In this document: positions 44,189-53,157 of the stretch, piece after piece
Layout: each line of letters opens with the position of its first letter
Numbering within the stretch: position 1 is the stretch's first letter
Assembly (NCBI GenBank): GCA_031553875.1
Contig: JAVBKU010000001.1
Coordinates: 62,001-126,000, forward strand
Source of the DNA: JAVBKU01 sp031553875
GTDB lineage: Bacteria; Bacteroidota; Bacteroidia; Bacteroidales; Rikenellaceae
Reading direction: 5' to 3'
DNA length: 64,000 nt
The notes under the pieces: model-generated
Told to the model about the DNA's origin: nothing
Seen by the model: only the letters and a program-made list of their open reading frames with translations
Databases searched by the model: none
Translations under genes and position numbers: made by a program

Positions 44189-44764
44189 ATGTACAATATA
44201 GTTTTATTCGGCCCCCCGGGAGCGGGTAAAGGGACGCAGGCAAAGAACCTTGTCGAGAAGTACAGGTTCAACCATATATCCACCGGCGAGGTGATCCGCG
44301 AGGAGATACGCCTGGGTACGGAGATAGGCCACAGCGTGAAGGATTATATCGAGAGGGGAGAGTTGGCGCCCGACGACATGGTGATCGAGATGATGTCCGA
44401 CTACCTGAACCAGCATCCCACCCGCGGCAACATCTTCGACGGTTTCCCCCGCACTGTGGTGCAGGCCGAGGCGTTCGACAGGATGCTCGAAGAGAGGGGC
44501 ACCGACGTTGATATGATGCTCTCGCTCGAAGTGCCCGACGAGGAGCTTGTCAAGAGGCTCTTGGCCCGTGGTAAGGAGAGCGGCCGCGCCGACGACGCTT
44601 CCGAAGAGGTGATCAGGGAGCGCATACGTATCTACAAAGCCCAGACCTCAGTGGTAGCCGATTTCTACCGCAGGCAGGGAAAGTACCATGGAATTGAGGG
44701 TACAGGTACGATGGAGGAGATATTCGACAGGCTCTGCGCTGCGATAGACTCGGCAAAGAAGTAG
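44189..44764 (+). CDS. adk: Adenylate kinase
   Basis: Interconverts ATP+AMP and 2 ADP. The 191-residue short-form enzyme starts MYNIVLFGPPGAGKGTQAKN with the P-loop at residues 8-15, then FNHISTGEVIREEI (AMP site), the NIFDGFPRTVVQAEAFD signature, and a short LID with RADDASEEVIRERIRIY. No zinc-finger LID is present, in keeping with the short form. ATG 44189 puts the P-loop at the normal distance from the N-terminus; upstream in-frame codons overlap thiL. Confidence 0.97.
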   Translation: MYNIVLFGPPGAGKGTQAKNLVEKYRFNHISTGEVIREEIRLGTEIGHSVKDYIERGELAPDDMVIEMMSDYLNQHPTRGNIFDGFPRTVVQAEAFDRMLEERGTDVDMMLSLEVPDEELVKRLLARGKESGRADDASEEVIRERIRIYKAQTSVVADFYRRQGKYHGIEGTGTMEEIFDRLCAAIDSAKK

Positions 44765-44782
44765 GTCTCACTCATAACAATA

Positions 44783-44820
44783 AATTAGGGCGGCACCATG
44801 CGGTGCCGCCCTAATTATTT
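44783..44820. terminator. Bidirectional terminator between adk and GH2 gene
   Basis: Arms AATTAGGGCGGCACC and complement (44783-44797 and 44802-44816) with a 4-nt loop, followed by ATTTT on the plus side and A-rich on the left. Confidence 0.87.
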
Positions 44821-44837
44821 TAGGCAGGATAGCCCTG

Positions 44838-47800
44838 TTATCTGACCTCCGCCTTAGACGGAGTGACGTTCCATCCCTCGATGGCGATTACGGGGGCTAA
44901 GCCCTTCAGTAGTTCAGACTCCACCTTTACACTAACCGTACGGCTCTCGCCCGGCAGCATGCTGATGTAGTTGTCATCATAAGACACGGGCAGGATACGG
45001 TCGCCGGAGCGGTCGCGTAGTTTGAGGCGCGTCATAAGGGCTACGCCGTCGCCGCCGTTACGCAGTTTCACAGTTATCTCCGTGACGCCGCCGCTCGATC
45101 TCTTAGATGCGGATGCCTGCACCTTAACTTTCTTCATGCTATTCAGGGCTAGGAAAGTCGAGTCGCCGTCGGTATGCCAGTAGAAGTTGTCGGCTAAGAG
45201 TTTATCTCCCTGAAACAGCGATAGTTTTATGAAATAGGTCTTGCCCTTGAGCGCTTCGGGAACGTCTGCCTTGAAGCAATCTGCCGCCGAAGAGATGCCG
45301 ATATTCAAGGTGGCAGACTTACTATCTATCTTGCGGCCATCGAGATTGTAAATACCTATCTCGGCGCGCAGGCCGGAGAGGGGCTTGATGGTGTTGTTGG
45401 CTGCGCGTACCATACCCGTCAATGGGTTGAGGTGTATACTAACCGGCGCGCAGGCCCTCCTGGTCGCGAAGAACGAAGCCGTGGGTTCGAAATAATGGTC
45501 GTATATCTGGCATATGAGCGACGGCCACGCCGACTGGCTCATCCACAGCAGCAGGCCGCTGCCCTGGTGGTCCTTGAGACTCTCGAACATGGCCCGGGCG
45601 TTCTCCATACCGAACATCTGCGCCTTCTGGCAGTAGGCGTCGAGGCTGAGCGGCATGCCGTAGCGGCTCGACAGGAACTGAGAGAATATCTGCGAACGCG
45701 GGGTCTGATAGTCGTGCACGGCCCACATGTCGTTGATGGGCCAGATATTTTCCGCAGGCATCATCTCGCGTATACTTTCGGCTTCGGGTATGGCTATTAT
45801 ACCCAGTTCGCTATGGAATGTTATGCCGCGATTCTGGAAATACCACTTCTCGGTCTTGGGTTCGTAGGGTCCGAGGCCGGTGAGCAGGCCGCCTGCCGAG
45901 TTGGGTTCGTAGTGGCGCGTGGGGTCGTATTTGGCCACCGCGTCGCGCATGGCTTCATCCAGCGATTCGGGAGGCATACCCTCGTTGCGGCCGCAGTAGA
46001 AGGCCACGCAAGGGTTGTGGCGCACGGCGAGTATCTTGTCGTACACATTGTCCATGAACATCTTGTAGTCCGTCGGATCGGGGCCGTCGCCGGGATTGGC
46101 CAGCCAGAAGTCGTCGAAAACAAGCATCCCGAAGCGGTTGCATGCATCGTAGAACTCCCTGTGGGCGGTTTGTCCCACCCAGTTGCGTATCATATTGAAG
46201 TTGGCCTCCTTGTGTAGCCTTACCCTTATGTCGTAGCCCGCGCTGTCGCAGCGCAGCATACCCTCGGCCATGCCCCAGTTGCCGCCGCGAAGCAGTATGC
46301 GGTAGCCGTTGACATATATGAACATTATGCCGTTCTCGGCCGTGCATTTGAGGTCGCGTATGCCGAAGTCGAACGTTTTGACGTCGCTTTCACGCTTGCC
46401 GACTTCGAACGATACACGCGCCTTGTATAGGTTGGCCTCGCCGTAACCATTAGGCCACCACAGGCGGGGATTGGTCAGGAATAATTGCGGGAACGAGGCC
46501 GCATCGAGGCGCACGGTACGTGTTTCGCCCGCTGCTAAAGTTACCGGAGAGCCAAGCTCCTTGCCGTCGATCACCACTTTCAGCGTGCCGTCGACCTTAC
46601 TGGAGGAGCGGTTGCGCAGGGTGGTCTCGACCGTGAGGGCGGCTTTGGTGGTGTCGGGCAGGTTGAGCGTGGAGGTGATCCATGGGTCGCATACCTCCAC
46701 GCCGCCGGTTACGGTCACCTTAACATGATCCCAGATGCCGAGGTCGCGTCCGCGCACTATGGGCAGCCAGTTCCAACCCGAGCTGGCCAGGTAGGTGGGC
46801 GAGTCGTAGGTCAGCATATCGCCGTTGGCCGTGTGGGCGCCGATATATTTATGGAGCACCTTGGCCTTGCTTCCTCCCTCCGGTAGAGGTATATTCTGGC
46901 TCGGCACGGGATTGTCGAGGCGGCGTATAAGTACCGCCACATGGTTGTCGCCCGAAGGTGACAGCATTTCGGTAACATCGAAACGGCTCCTGATGAAAGC
47001 GCCCCTGATACCGCCCACATGTGTGCCGTTAACGTACACTTCCGATTTCCAGTTCACTCCCCCGAAGTCGAGGAACACTTTATCCGTGGATTTCAGCCCT
47101 GCGGGGGTGCTGAAAGAGCTGCGGTACCAGAAACTGCCGTAAGAGAAGAACTCCTCGGATATCATGCTCATCTGGTCGCCGTAGAAGGGATCGGGTAGGG
47201 CGCCCGCTTCGACGTAGCTGCCAAGGATGGTGCCGGGGACTTTGGCCGGGATCCACGAGGCGTCGTCATACCCAGGGGAGCTTATCTTGTCACCATCCTT
47301 ACCGGCGAACATCGTGTGGCATATCTTCCATGAGCCGTCGGCTATGGAAGGCGATTTTTTAACGTCGGGGACGGTCAACGGCTTTACCGGCGCGCCGAAA
47401 ACCCGGAACTCTCTTACTTCCGCGCCCTTGGTCGGGTTGAATCCGGAAGTCACCTCTAGCCTTACATAACGCCCTTTGGCGGGAGAGGCGAGGTCTATTA
47501 CCGCCGTGCCGCCCTTGATGTTAGGTGCGGCATCTATATCTTTCCACGTCGTAGGGGTGTAATTTTCACGCTTAAGGCCTGAGAAATTGTATTTGTTTCG
47601 GGGGGTCACACCTTCCTTAGTGGTTGGCCCTCCGGCAACCTGCAACACGAATCCTATAGAGGGATTATCGCCCCAGACTATTTCCAGGGAGGATATCTCG
47701 CACTCCGCGCCCAGGTCGACATATATCCATCCTCCGGCGCCCCGCGGGGCCCTCCAGAATGTGGAGTCGCTGCCGTCGGTTGTGAGGTGACCGCATTTAT

Positions 47801-47933
47801 GGTCGTCGGCTGAGCCGGATTGGTATACCGCCCTGCCTAGTGCTATGTTGTCATGGGGCCTTACAGCGTCGGCGCTCACGGTACCTGCAAGAAAGGTGGC
47901 GAGGCCGAGCAGGGTCAGAAAGGATCTTTTCAT
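44838..47933 (-). CDS. Glycoside hydrolase family 2 with N-terminal F5/8-type-C-like domain
   Basis: A 1031-residue exported glycosidase. Signal peptide MKRSFLTLLGLATFLAGTVSA is followed by a discoidin-like carbohydrate-binding domain (about residues 28-190, GWIYVDLGAECEISSLEIVW), then the GH2 sugar-binding, immunoglobulin-like and TIM-barrel domains. The acid/base is probably Glu651 in YCGRNEGMPP and the nucleophile Glu709 in TFHSELGIIAIPE. The barrel resembles exo-beta-D-glucosaminidases and endo-beta-mannosidases more than beta-galactosidases, but the specificity is not settled. C-terminal Ig-like domains complete it. It is a solitary gene, not inside a visible SusCD locus. Confidence 0.9.
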   Translation of the reverse strand: MKRSFLTLLGLATFLAGTVSADAVRPHDNIALGRAVYQSGSADDHKCGHLTTDGSDSTFWRAPRGAGGWIYVDLGAECEISSLEIVWGDNPSIGFVLQVAGGPTTKEGVTPRNKYNFSGLKRENYTPTTWKDIDAAPNIKGGTAVIDLASPAKGRYVRLEVTSGFNPTKGAEVREFRVFGAPVKPLTVPDVKKSPSIADGSWKICHTMFAGKDGDKISSPGYDDASWIPAKVPGTILGSYVEAGALPDPFYGDQMSMISEEFFSYGSFWYRSSFSTPAGLKSTDKVFLDFGGVNWKSEVYVNGTHVGGIRGAFIRSRFDVTEMLSPSGDNHVAVLIRRLDNPVPSQNIPLPEGGSKAKVLHKYIGAHTANGDMLTYDSPTYLASSGWNWLPIVRGRDLGIWDHVKVTVTGGVEVCDPWITSTLNLPDTTKAALTVETTLRNRSSSKVDGTLKVVIDGKELGSPVTLAAGETRTVRLDAASFPQLFLTNPRLWWPNGYGEANLYKARVSFEVGKRESDVKTFDFGIRDLKCTAENGIMFIYVNGYRILLRGGNWGMAEGMLRCDSAGYDIRVRLHKEANFNMIRNWVGQTAHREFYDACNRFGMLVFDDFWLANPGDGPDPTDYKMFMDNVYDKILAVRHNPCVAFYCGRNEGMPPESLDEAMRDAVAKYDPTRHYEPNSAGGLLTGLGPYEPKTEKWYFQNRGITFHSELGIIAIPEAESIREMMPAENIWPINDMWAVHDYQTPRSQIFSQFLSSRYGMPLSLDAYCQKAQMFGMENARAMFESLKDHQGSGLLLWMSQSAWPSLICQIYDHYFEPTASFFATRRACAPVSIHLNPLTGMVRAANNTIKPLSGLRAEIGIYNLDGRKIDSKSATLNIGISSAADCFKADVPEALKGKTYFIKLSLFQGDKLLADNFYWHTDGDSTFLALNSMKKVKVQASASKRSSGGVTEITVKLRNGGDGVALMTRLKLRDRSGDRILPVSYDDNYISMLPGESRTVSVKVESELLKGLAPVIAIEGWNVTPSKAEVR

Positions 47934-47979
47934 AGGGATAAAAATATCTGCTACGCCCTGTCGTTAGGGCGCAATCCTA

Positions 47980-48010
47980 CAAATATAATCCATTTTCTTT
48001 ACGGATGAAA
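47980..48010 (-). promoter_or_regulatory. Candidate promoter of the GH2 gene
   Basis: Minus-strand TTTC (48010-48007; 3 of 4), 19-bp spacer, TATATTTG (47987-47980; exact). A small GC hairpin (CGCCCT/AGGGCG, 47954-47971) lies in the predicted leader. Confidence 0.45.
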
Positions 48011-48017
48011 TCCCAGA

Positions 48018-49757
48018 CTACTGATTTTGTCTTTTAGGATCGAAATGATACATCACACCTTCCTTTTGGAACATGCGTTCGTCCCACTTGCCAAGGCCCA
48101 ACTTGTCGATGGCGATAGGCTTGTAGTGGTCGGTGAGGTAATAACGTTCCGTTACTGTGAATCGCGGCGAAGCCATCGACAGCGAGTCGTGCCGCCACGG
48201 TGTTTCTATCCCGCCCACCTGGAGCATAGAGTGGAACACGACGTTGGTGGTCATTGGTTTGCATTTGTTGCCTCGCACGGCCGGGAGCATCTCGGGAAAC
48301 GCGTTATCGTACTCTTCCGACACCCATACTATTCCCGGAACGTGGAGCTGGTAGTAGCTTGGCAGGGGCGAGGCGTGGAGGAACAGTCTCCTGCGGTCAT
48401 CTAATAGATCCTCGCCGTGGTCGGAAACGTATATCATCGCCGAGGCGGCGCTGTCGAGCATGTTGAGGCGGTGGATGATACCGTGGAGGAAGTCGTCGGT
48501 AGCCACCAGCGAATTGTCGTACGAGTTGAGCATGACGGCCCGGTAGCGCTTTTTCACCGCATCGAACTTGTCGGGGGTGAATCTCCGGTCGCGCTCGTCG
48601 TAGCGGCCCTGATAGTCGAAGTGCGAACCGTAGGCGTGGAGCACCACGAATAGCTTGCGTTCATCCCGGGCCAGTTCCTCATCCAGCAGGTTCAGCATAT
48701 CACGGTCGTGGGGATTGAAATCGGGAGCCATGCCGTCCTTTGTGAATATCGACAGGTGGGCCTCGTCGGCGAAGAAGTCGGTGAACGAACCGTTGCGTCT
48801 CTGGTTAGATACGAATACCGTGCGGAATCCCGCCTCCTTGAAGGCCGTGATAATGCTTTTCTGACGGTATATGGTGTCGAAATTCTCTGCCGAGGCGGCC
48901 GACATTATCATGGGGACGCTCTTATGGGTGGCGTTGGCCTGGGTGAGCATATCGCGCATGAATACCAACCTTTCTTCGCCCGAGAGCTTGGGGTTTGTAT
49001 TGCGCTCATAGCCGTATAGGCCGAAGTTGATAGCCCTGGCCGTTTCGCCCACCACCATAACGTACACCTCCCTCAAAGAGTCCGGGTGGGTGGATACGGC
49101 GCCGAAAGAGAATCCTTTCGATGTACGGGCGTAGGCCTGGTCTTTGTCGAATTTGTCGACGGCGAGTTTGATATTGTATAATATATTAGCCGGCCAGACG
49201 TCGAGTTTGATGCGGTAGTCCTTGTCGTCCAACCGGGATATGACCGCGAACACCAGTCCCAAGGCGAATATGCCCAAACCCCACACACGGTAACGGTGGC
49301 GGAATGCGCGGGGAAGAAGCCTCCCGACACGTATGGAAAGTATGCCCAGGGCCAGCGTAGGCACGTACAGCAATATCACGCCCACGATCGACGGCAGGAG
49401 TTTACCCAGCAGTTCGCCCACCTCATTGGGATTGGTGGTCACCACATTCAGGAACATGTCCACCGCGATTATCGAATTACCGAACAGGTATAGCAGCACA
49501 AGCTGGAATGCTCCGAGCACTATCAGCGGGAAGAGGCTCCATATCACTATCCCCGGCCTTCGCGATAGGCTAAGCAGGAACATATAAATCCCCAGCGGCA
49601 TGGTAATAAATGCTACTCTGCCGGTGGGGGATATAGGCTCGGTGAAGAACAGGAACAGGCTCGGGATCATAAGCACTCCTGAGAAAAACCAGTAGTATGC
49701 CCTCTGGTCGTTCTTAAGCTGCTCCCATATTTTCCCCCAACCTTTCATGCTTCGCAT
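48018..49757 (-). CDS. Phosphoethanolamine-transferase-like sulfatase-fold membrane enzyme
   Basis: A 579-residue inner-membrane protein with five hydrophobic N-terminal segments (about residues 20-180) and a periplasmic alkaline-phosphatase-superfamily domain. The metal/nucleophile region VMVVGETARAINFGLYGYER and the likely nucleophile Thr277 in ANATHKSVPMIMSAAS match EptA-type enzymes, and ASAMIYVSDHGEDLLDD supplies the Asp-His ligands. It probably transfers phosphoethanolamine to lipid A or another cell-surface glycan; this modification often lowers susceptibility to cationic antimicrobial peptides. It lies 24 bp after an Omp85-like gene and may be co-transcribed with it. Confidence 0.88.
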   Translation of the reverse strand: MRSMKGWGKIWEQLKNDQRAYYWFFSGVLMIPSLFLFFTEPISPTGRVAFITMPLGIYMFLLSLSRRPGIVIWSLFPLIVLGAFQLVLLYLFGNSIIAVDMFLNVVTTNPNEVGELLGKLLPSIVGVILLYVPTLALGILSIRVGRLLPRAFRHRYRVWGLGIFALGLVFAVISRLDDKDYRIKLDVWPANILYNIKLAVDKFDKDQAYARTSKGFSFGAVSTHPDSLREVYVMVVGETARAINFGLYGYERNTNPKLSGEERLVFMRDMLTQANATHKSVPMIMSAASAENFDTIYRQKSIITAFKEAGFRTVFVSNQRRNGSFTDFFADEAHLSIFTKDGMAPDFNPHDRDMLNLLDEELARDERKLFVVLHAYGSHFDYQGRYDERDRRFTPDKFDAVKKRYRAVMLNSYDNSLVATDDFLHGIIHRLNMLDSAASAMIYVSDHGEDLLDDRRRLFLHASPLPSYYQLHVPGIVWVSEEYDNAFPEMLPAVRGNKCKPMTTNVVFHSMLQVGGIETPWRHDSLSMASPRFTVTERYYLTDHYKPIAIDKLGLGKWDERMFQKEGVMYHFDPKRQNQ

Positions 49758-49781
49758 TTTCGCGCAAATATTCCGCCGATC

Positions 49782-51071
49782 TTAGAAGGCTTCGTTGATC
49801 TGGAACAGGAATCCCGATTGCCCGTTCTTGCCGAAACCGTAGTCGAGGCGTACGTTCACGCCCTTCTTGAATTCCCAGCGGTATCCGAGACCGTAGTTGG
49901 GCAGGGTCTGATTCCACTTGAAGTTATTGAAGTCGGGGAACACGTTACCCGCGCCCACCCAGGCCACCACGCCGTGGCGGTGCCATATATGCTGCCTGAG
50001 TTCCATCTGCACGCACATAAGGTCGTTGTCGCGGTAACGTCCGTTGTAATACCCCCTCATCCTGTACGAGCCGCCCAACTGGGAAAGCATGGTCCAGGGT
50101 ACATCGCCGTAGTTAAGTTCCGTGTAAAAGTCGAAGGCCAGGATGGCTCCCTTCCACACCTTCTGGTAGTAGTCGGCTATGAATTCGGTAGTGATAAAGT
50201 CGTACTTGTTACCCAGGAACGACGGGAAGAACCTCTGGCCCAGTTTGAGATAGGTGCCTCGCGTGGGGGCGGTGAGTATGTCGCGGGTGTCGTATATTAT
50301 AGACGCGCCCAGCCCCACGTCGATAGTGGAGGTGGGTTCACCGTCGAACAGGTCGTAGCGTTGTATATCCTTGGCGTAGATGTAGGAGAAGCTCGCGTCC
50401 GGGCCGATGTAGAGATTCTTCGCCACTTTGAACAGAAATGTGGCCGCCACTTCGTCCTTCTTGAGCGTGTACTTGCTTTTGTTGTCGTCGTTGTTGTTCT
50501 CCGAGTAGCCGATGCCCCAGAAGTAGCTGGGGAACGACATGGTGTATAGCCTGTAGCTGAGCCTGTAACGGTCTTTGGGGAATAAGTTGTCGCCCTTTAT
50601 TCCCACCACGTAAAAACCCGATATTGTGATGTCGCCGAAGAGCGAAACGTTGGACTGCGGCATGAGCGTGTCGTGGCGGTTCATGCGGTAGAGGCCCGAG
50701 GCCACCACGCCCAGACCCAGGTTGGTGTCGCTTGAGTAGTGAGGGCCGCCGATGACAGAGAAGTCGAAGGCCTTATTCTCTTTGGGCTTGTTGGATTCTG
50801 TGAAATAATCCTTGAACTTTTGCCATCCCGTTTTATGTGGAGGAGTCGCGGCCGGCGCGGCATAAAGATCGGCGACAGCCATACTGTCCCGGGCTGACAG
50901 GGGAGCCGGGGAGTTGGACGAAGCGGCGGTGGGGGCGGCGCTCCGGACTACCGTAGAATCCGTCTTGACAATATTGCCTTGCGCAGGGGTGTCTGCGTCG
51001 TTGGCAGTCACTGCCGTGCACAGGCAGGAAAGGGACAAAATAAATATACAGGCCTTGGCTCTAAGGATCAT
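49782..51071 (-). CDS. Omp85/BamA-like outer-membrane barrel protein without POTRA repeats
   Basis: A 429-residue exported protein with a signal peptide (ILSLSCLCTAVTAN), a low-complexity Ala/Pro/Ser linker to about residue 85, and a C-terminal Omp85 barrel (about 105-429). The Omp85 signature GGSYRMRGYYNGRYRD is present and the C-terminus ends in an aromatic residue (FQINEAF). It lacks POTRA domains, so it is a short surface-antigen-like or two-partner-secretion-like barrel rather than a second BamA. Its place between a PCMD protein and an EptA-like enzyme suggests a role in surface biogenesis; function unknown. Confidence 0.87.
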   Translation of the reverse strand: MILRAKACIFILSLSCLCTAVTANDADTPAQGNIVKTDSTVVRSAAPTAASSNSPAPLSARDSMAVADLYAAPAATPPHKTGWQKFKDYFTESNKPKENKAFDFSVIGGPHYSSDTNLGLGVVASGLYRMNRHDTLMPQSNVSLFGDITISGFYVVGIKGDNLFPKDRYRLSYRLYTMSFPSYFWGIGYSENNNDDNKSKYTLKKDEVAATFLFKVAKNLYIGPDASFSYIYAKDIQRYDLFDGEPTSTIDVGLGASIIYDTRDILTAPTRGTYLKLGQRFFPSFLGNKYDFITTEFIADYYQKVWKGAILAFDFYTELNYGDVPWTMLSQLGGSYRMRGYYNGRYRDNDLMCVQMELRQHIWHRHGVVAWVGAGNVFPDFNNFKWNQTLPNYGLGYRWEFKKGVNVRLDYGFGKNGQSGFLFQINEAF

Positions 51072-51139
51072 GTCGTTTTATGGTTCTTATGAGGGGTAAT
51101 CCCCCGTTCGAGTGTTGTTATTGCTTAAAATTCAGGGCG

Positions 51140-52120
51140 CTAATATACCAATTTTATATTGTCCACCCAAAGGCAGTTACCCACCGATCCCACGTAGGCT
51201 TCGGCGTAGCTCGATGATATGAGCATCACCATATGCGTGGGTTTGTCACCTTCATCGGCCCAACCCACTTCGTTGATGGGCACCATCACTCCCTTGCTGT
51301 TGCGGCAGTAGTAGGCATTGGCTTTAGTGGAGAGCCCTACGAGCGAAGATGCTGCTTTGCTGTCGGAGGTGAAGTCGCCGTAGCGGATGTTTATCTTAAA
51401 AGAATTCACCCAGTCCGGGGTCTGTTCCATGAATCTTTGCGTGGCGGTTGCTACACGCTTGGCGTAAACGTTGCCGTTAGCGTCCTCCCACCTCTTTTGA
51501 AGTGCAAATATCAGGATGGCGTAGTCCTTGCCCGGTACGACGCTGCGGGGGCTGAATCCCGTGACCTTCTCCCTGTTCGGATTGCCGCTCGCCTTCATCT
51601 TATAGTCGAGTTGCAGGGCTTTGGGGCATCCGGTGAATGGTACTCCCATCACCAGCTTACTATTGGGGTTGTTGGTGTTCTTTATAGGCTCTACCGTCTC
51701 GCCCAGGAACAGGCTGCCGGAGGCCAGCACGCTGATGTTTATCACATTCAGCACCTTGACCTCCTCAAGGCGCGTTTCGAGCCTGGCGCAACGGCCATCG
51801 CCGCGCTTTTCGGGGAATACGGTGGCGCTGCACTTGACGATGCCGCTTACCTTGGCCAGCACGTTGGACGTACCCCAGGGCGATACACTGCATTTGAACG
51901 GTACCTCTCCGCGTATGGTGTCGTTGGGGGCCACGGCATAGATGTAGCGCGTATTACCGCCGATTACCGCCGACTCCTTTATCTCTCTCACCGTCCAGCG
52001 TTCAAAATCTCCGAAAGCAATCGGGACGATGTTCTGCTGCGCACTGCATGATGACGTGGTCACACACAACAATGCCAGCGTACACACAAATAGATCGATG
52101 TTCCTCATAAATTGTTTCAT
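51140..52120 (-). CDS. PCMD-domain exported protein
   Basis: A 326-residue predicted secreted protein. From ATG 52120 (MKQFMRNIDLFVCTLALLCV) there is a signal peptide with TSSC before SAQQ, either a weak lipobox or an ordinary cleavage site. The mature protein matches the putative carbohydrate-metabolism domain: FGDFERWTVREIKESAVIGG, GSLFLGE, LQLDYKMKASG and CLWVDNIKLVY. PCMD proteins are beta-sandwich proteins of Bacteroidota surfaces, with unproven ligands. A longer in-frame version to 52198 adds 26 residues that look non-coding; 52108 is another possible start. It probably shares a transcript with the Omp85-like gene 68 bp downstream. Confidence 0.8.
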   Translation of the reverse strand: MKQFMRNIDLFVCTLALLCVTTSSCSAQQNIVPIAFGDFERWTVREIKESAVIGGNTRYIYAVAPNDTIRGEVPFKCSVSPWGTSNVLAKVSGIVKCSATVFPEKRGDGRCARLETRLEEVKVLNVINISVLASGSLFLGETVEPIKNTNNPNSKLVMGVPFTGCPKALQLDYKMKASGNPNREKVTGFSPRSVVPGKDYAILIFALQKRWEDANGNVYAKRVATATQRFMEQTPDWVNSFKINIRYGDFTSDSKAASSLVGLSTKANAYYCRNSKGVMVPINEVGWADEGDKPTHMVMLISSSYAEAYVGSVGNCLWVDNIKLVY

Positions 52121-52316
52121 ACCCACTGATTTATCGTACCCCGGTAACGGCGGTACAAGAAATTTATCCTCGCCTCTGTATACAGCGAAAGACCGCATAC
52201 ATTGTAAAAACTCAATCCCTCCGGCAAAAGGCGGGCCACGCCCACCGTCTCCGGTCGAAAAGTCGATAATCCACTGCGAATGGCTCCCAGCCTCCTTTGC
52301 GGGCCGGGTTAATACG

Positions 52317-52324
52317 CAAAGATA
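52317..52324 (-). promoter_or_regulatory. Candidate -7 element for the PCMD gene
   Basis: Minus-strand TATCTTTG, exact to TAnnTTTG, implying a leader of about 190 nt before ATG 52120. No -33 box at 19 bp. Confidence 0.38.
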
Positions 52325-52377
52325 TGTAAAATTAACACCCCCTGTTTTTGAAGAATATGAGTTTTATTGAAAACAGA

Positions 52378-52409
52378 AGAGCACCCCGCCTCAGATGGCG
52401 GGGTGCTCT
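52378..52409 (-). terminator. Terminator after the DUF3332 gene
   Basis: Perfect 13-bp arms AGAGCACCCCGCC/GGCGGGGTGCTCT with a 6-nt loop; on the minus strand it is followed by TCTGTTTTC. Confidence 0.87.
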
Positions 52410-52434
52410 CGATTTATGCCTGAAAATTTTTCGG

Positions 52435-52995
52435 TTAGTTCTTAGATATTTCCGAATAGTTTTTCATCATGGCCTGCTTGAAGGCGGTTACACCGGCTTC
52501 AGACAGTTCCACGTTCATGGTCTTGCCGTTGGGCAGATTCATTGAAACGGTGTTTTCGTTAACGAAAGACATGAAGGTAACGGGCTTGTTCTTAGACATA
52601 ACGGCCCAAGACTGTGTGGCCTGGTCGTAAACGAGGTCTACCTTGGCGCCTGTCTTGTTATCGATGATGCGGTAGCCGTCTTTTTTCTGTTTAACGAGAT
52701 ATTCGCTCTTTTCGCCCTTTATGGTCTTTTCGAGGTCATTTGAAGAGACGGGATTTGTACCGCCCCAGAATTCGATACTGTTGAGCACAATAGCATCGGC
52801 TAAAAGGGTTATTTCATAAACGGGCACGATACAGAATGCGAGGAACACCAGTTCATTAACGAACTTGTGCTGGCTCACCTGTTCATTCCAGGACAATACC
52901 TTGCCGGATAGTTTGAAAGAGCCGATACATGACGACATTGATATGCCGACAACTGCCAGCAATGTCATAGCGTAGATAAAAGGTTTTCTTTTCAT
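52435..52995 (-). CDS. DUF3332-family lipoprotein
   Basis: A 186-residue predicted lipoprotein. Signal peptide MKRKPFIYAMTLLAVVGISM is followed by SSC (Cys23). FKLSGKVLSWNEQV, KFVNELVFLAFCIVPVYEIT and ADAIVLNSIEFWGGTNPV define DUF3332, with a second hydrophobic stretch (about residues 46-70) that may insert in a membrane. The C-terminal half is a soluble beta-rich part. The family's function is not known. A TATATTTG -7 element lies 62 bp upstream. Confidence 0.88.
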   Translation of the reverse strand: MKRKPFIYAMTLLAVVGISMSSCIGSFKLSGKVLSWNEQVSQHKFVNELVFLAFCIVPVYEITLLADAIVLNSIEFWGGTNPVSSNDLEKTIKGEKSEYLVKQKKDGYRIIDNKTGAKVDLVYDQATQSWAVMSKNKPVTFMSFVNENTVSMNLPNGKTMNVELSEAGVTAFKQAMMKNYSEISKN

Positions 52996-53056
52996 AAGTG
53001 ATGTTTTAAGTTAGCTATTAATATAGTGAAGACTGAGTTTAAACGAACCTGTTCTA

Positions 53057-53064
53057 CAAATATA
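53057..53064 (-). promoter_or_regulatory. Candidate -7 element for the DUF3332 gene
   Basis: Minus-strand TATATTTG, exact to TAnnTTTG. The predicted leader is about 55 nt. No -33 box at 19 bp. Confidence 0.4.
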
Positions 53065-53157
53065 AAAAACAGATTTGTGAAAAAGAGCAATTTCCGTTCC
53101 ATTTTTTGCCATACACTCCTGTGGTAACGCCGCTTGTATAGCAATAAAGGGCAAAAC

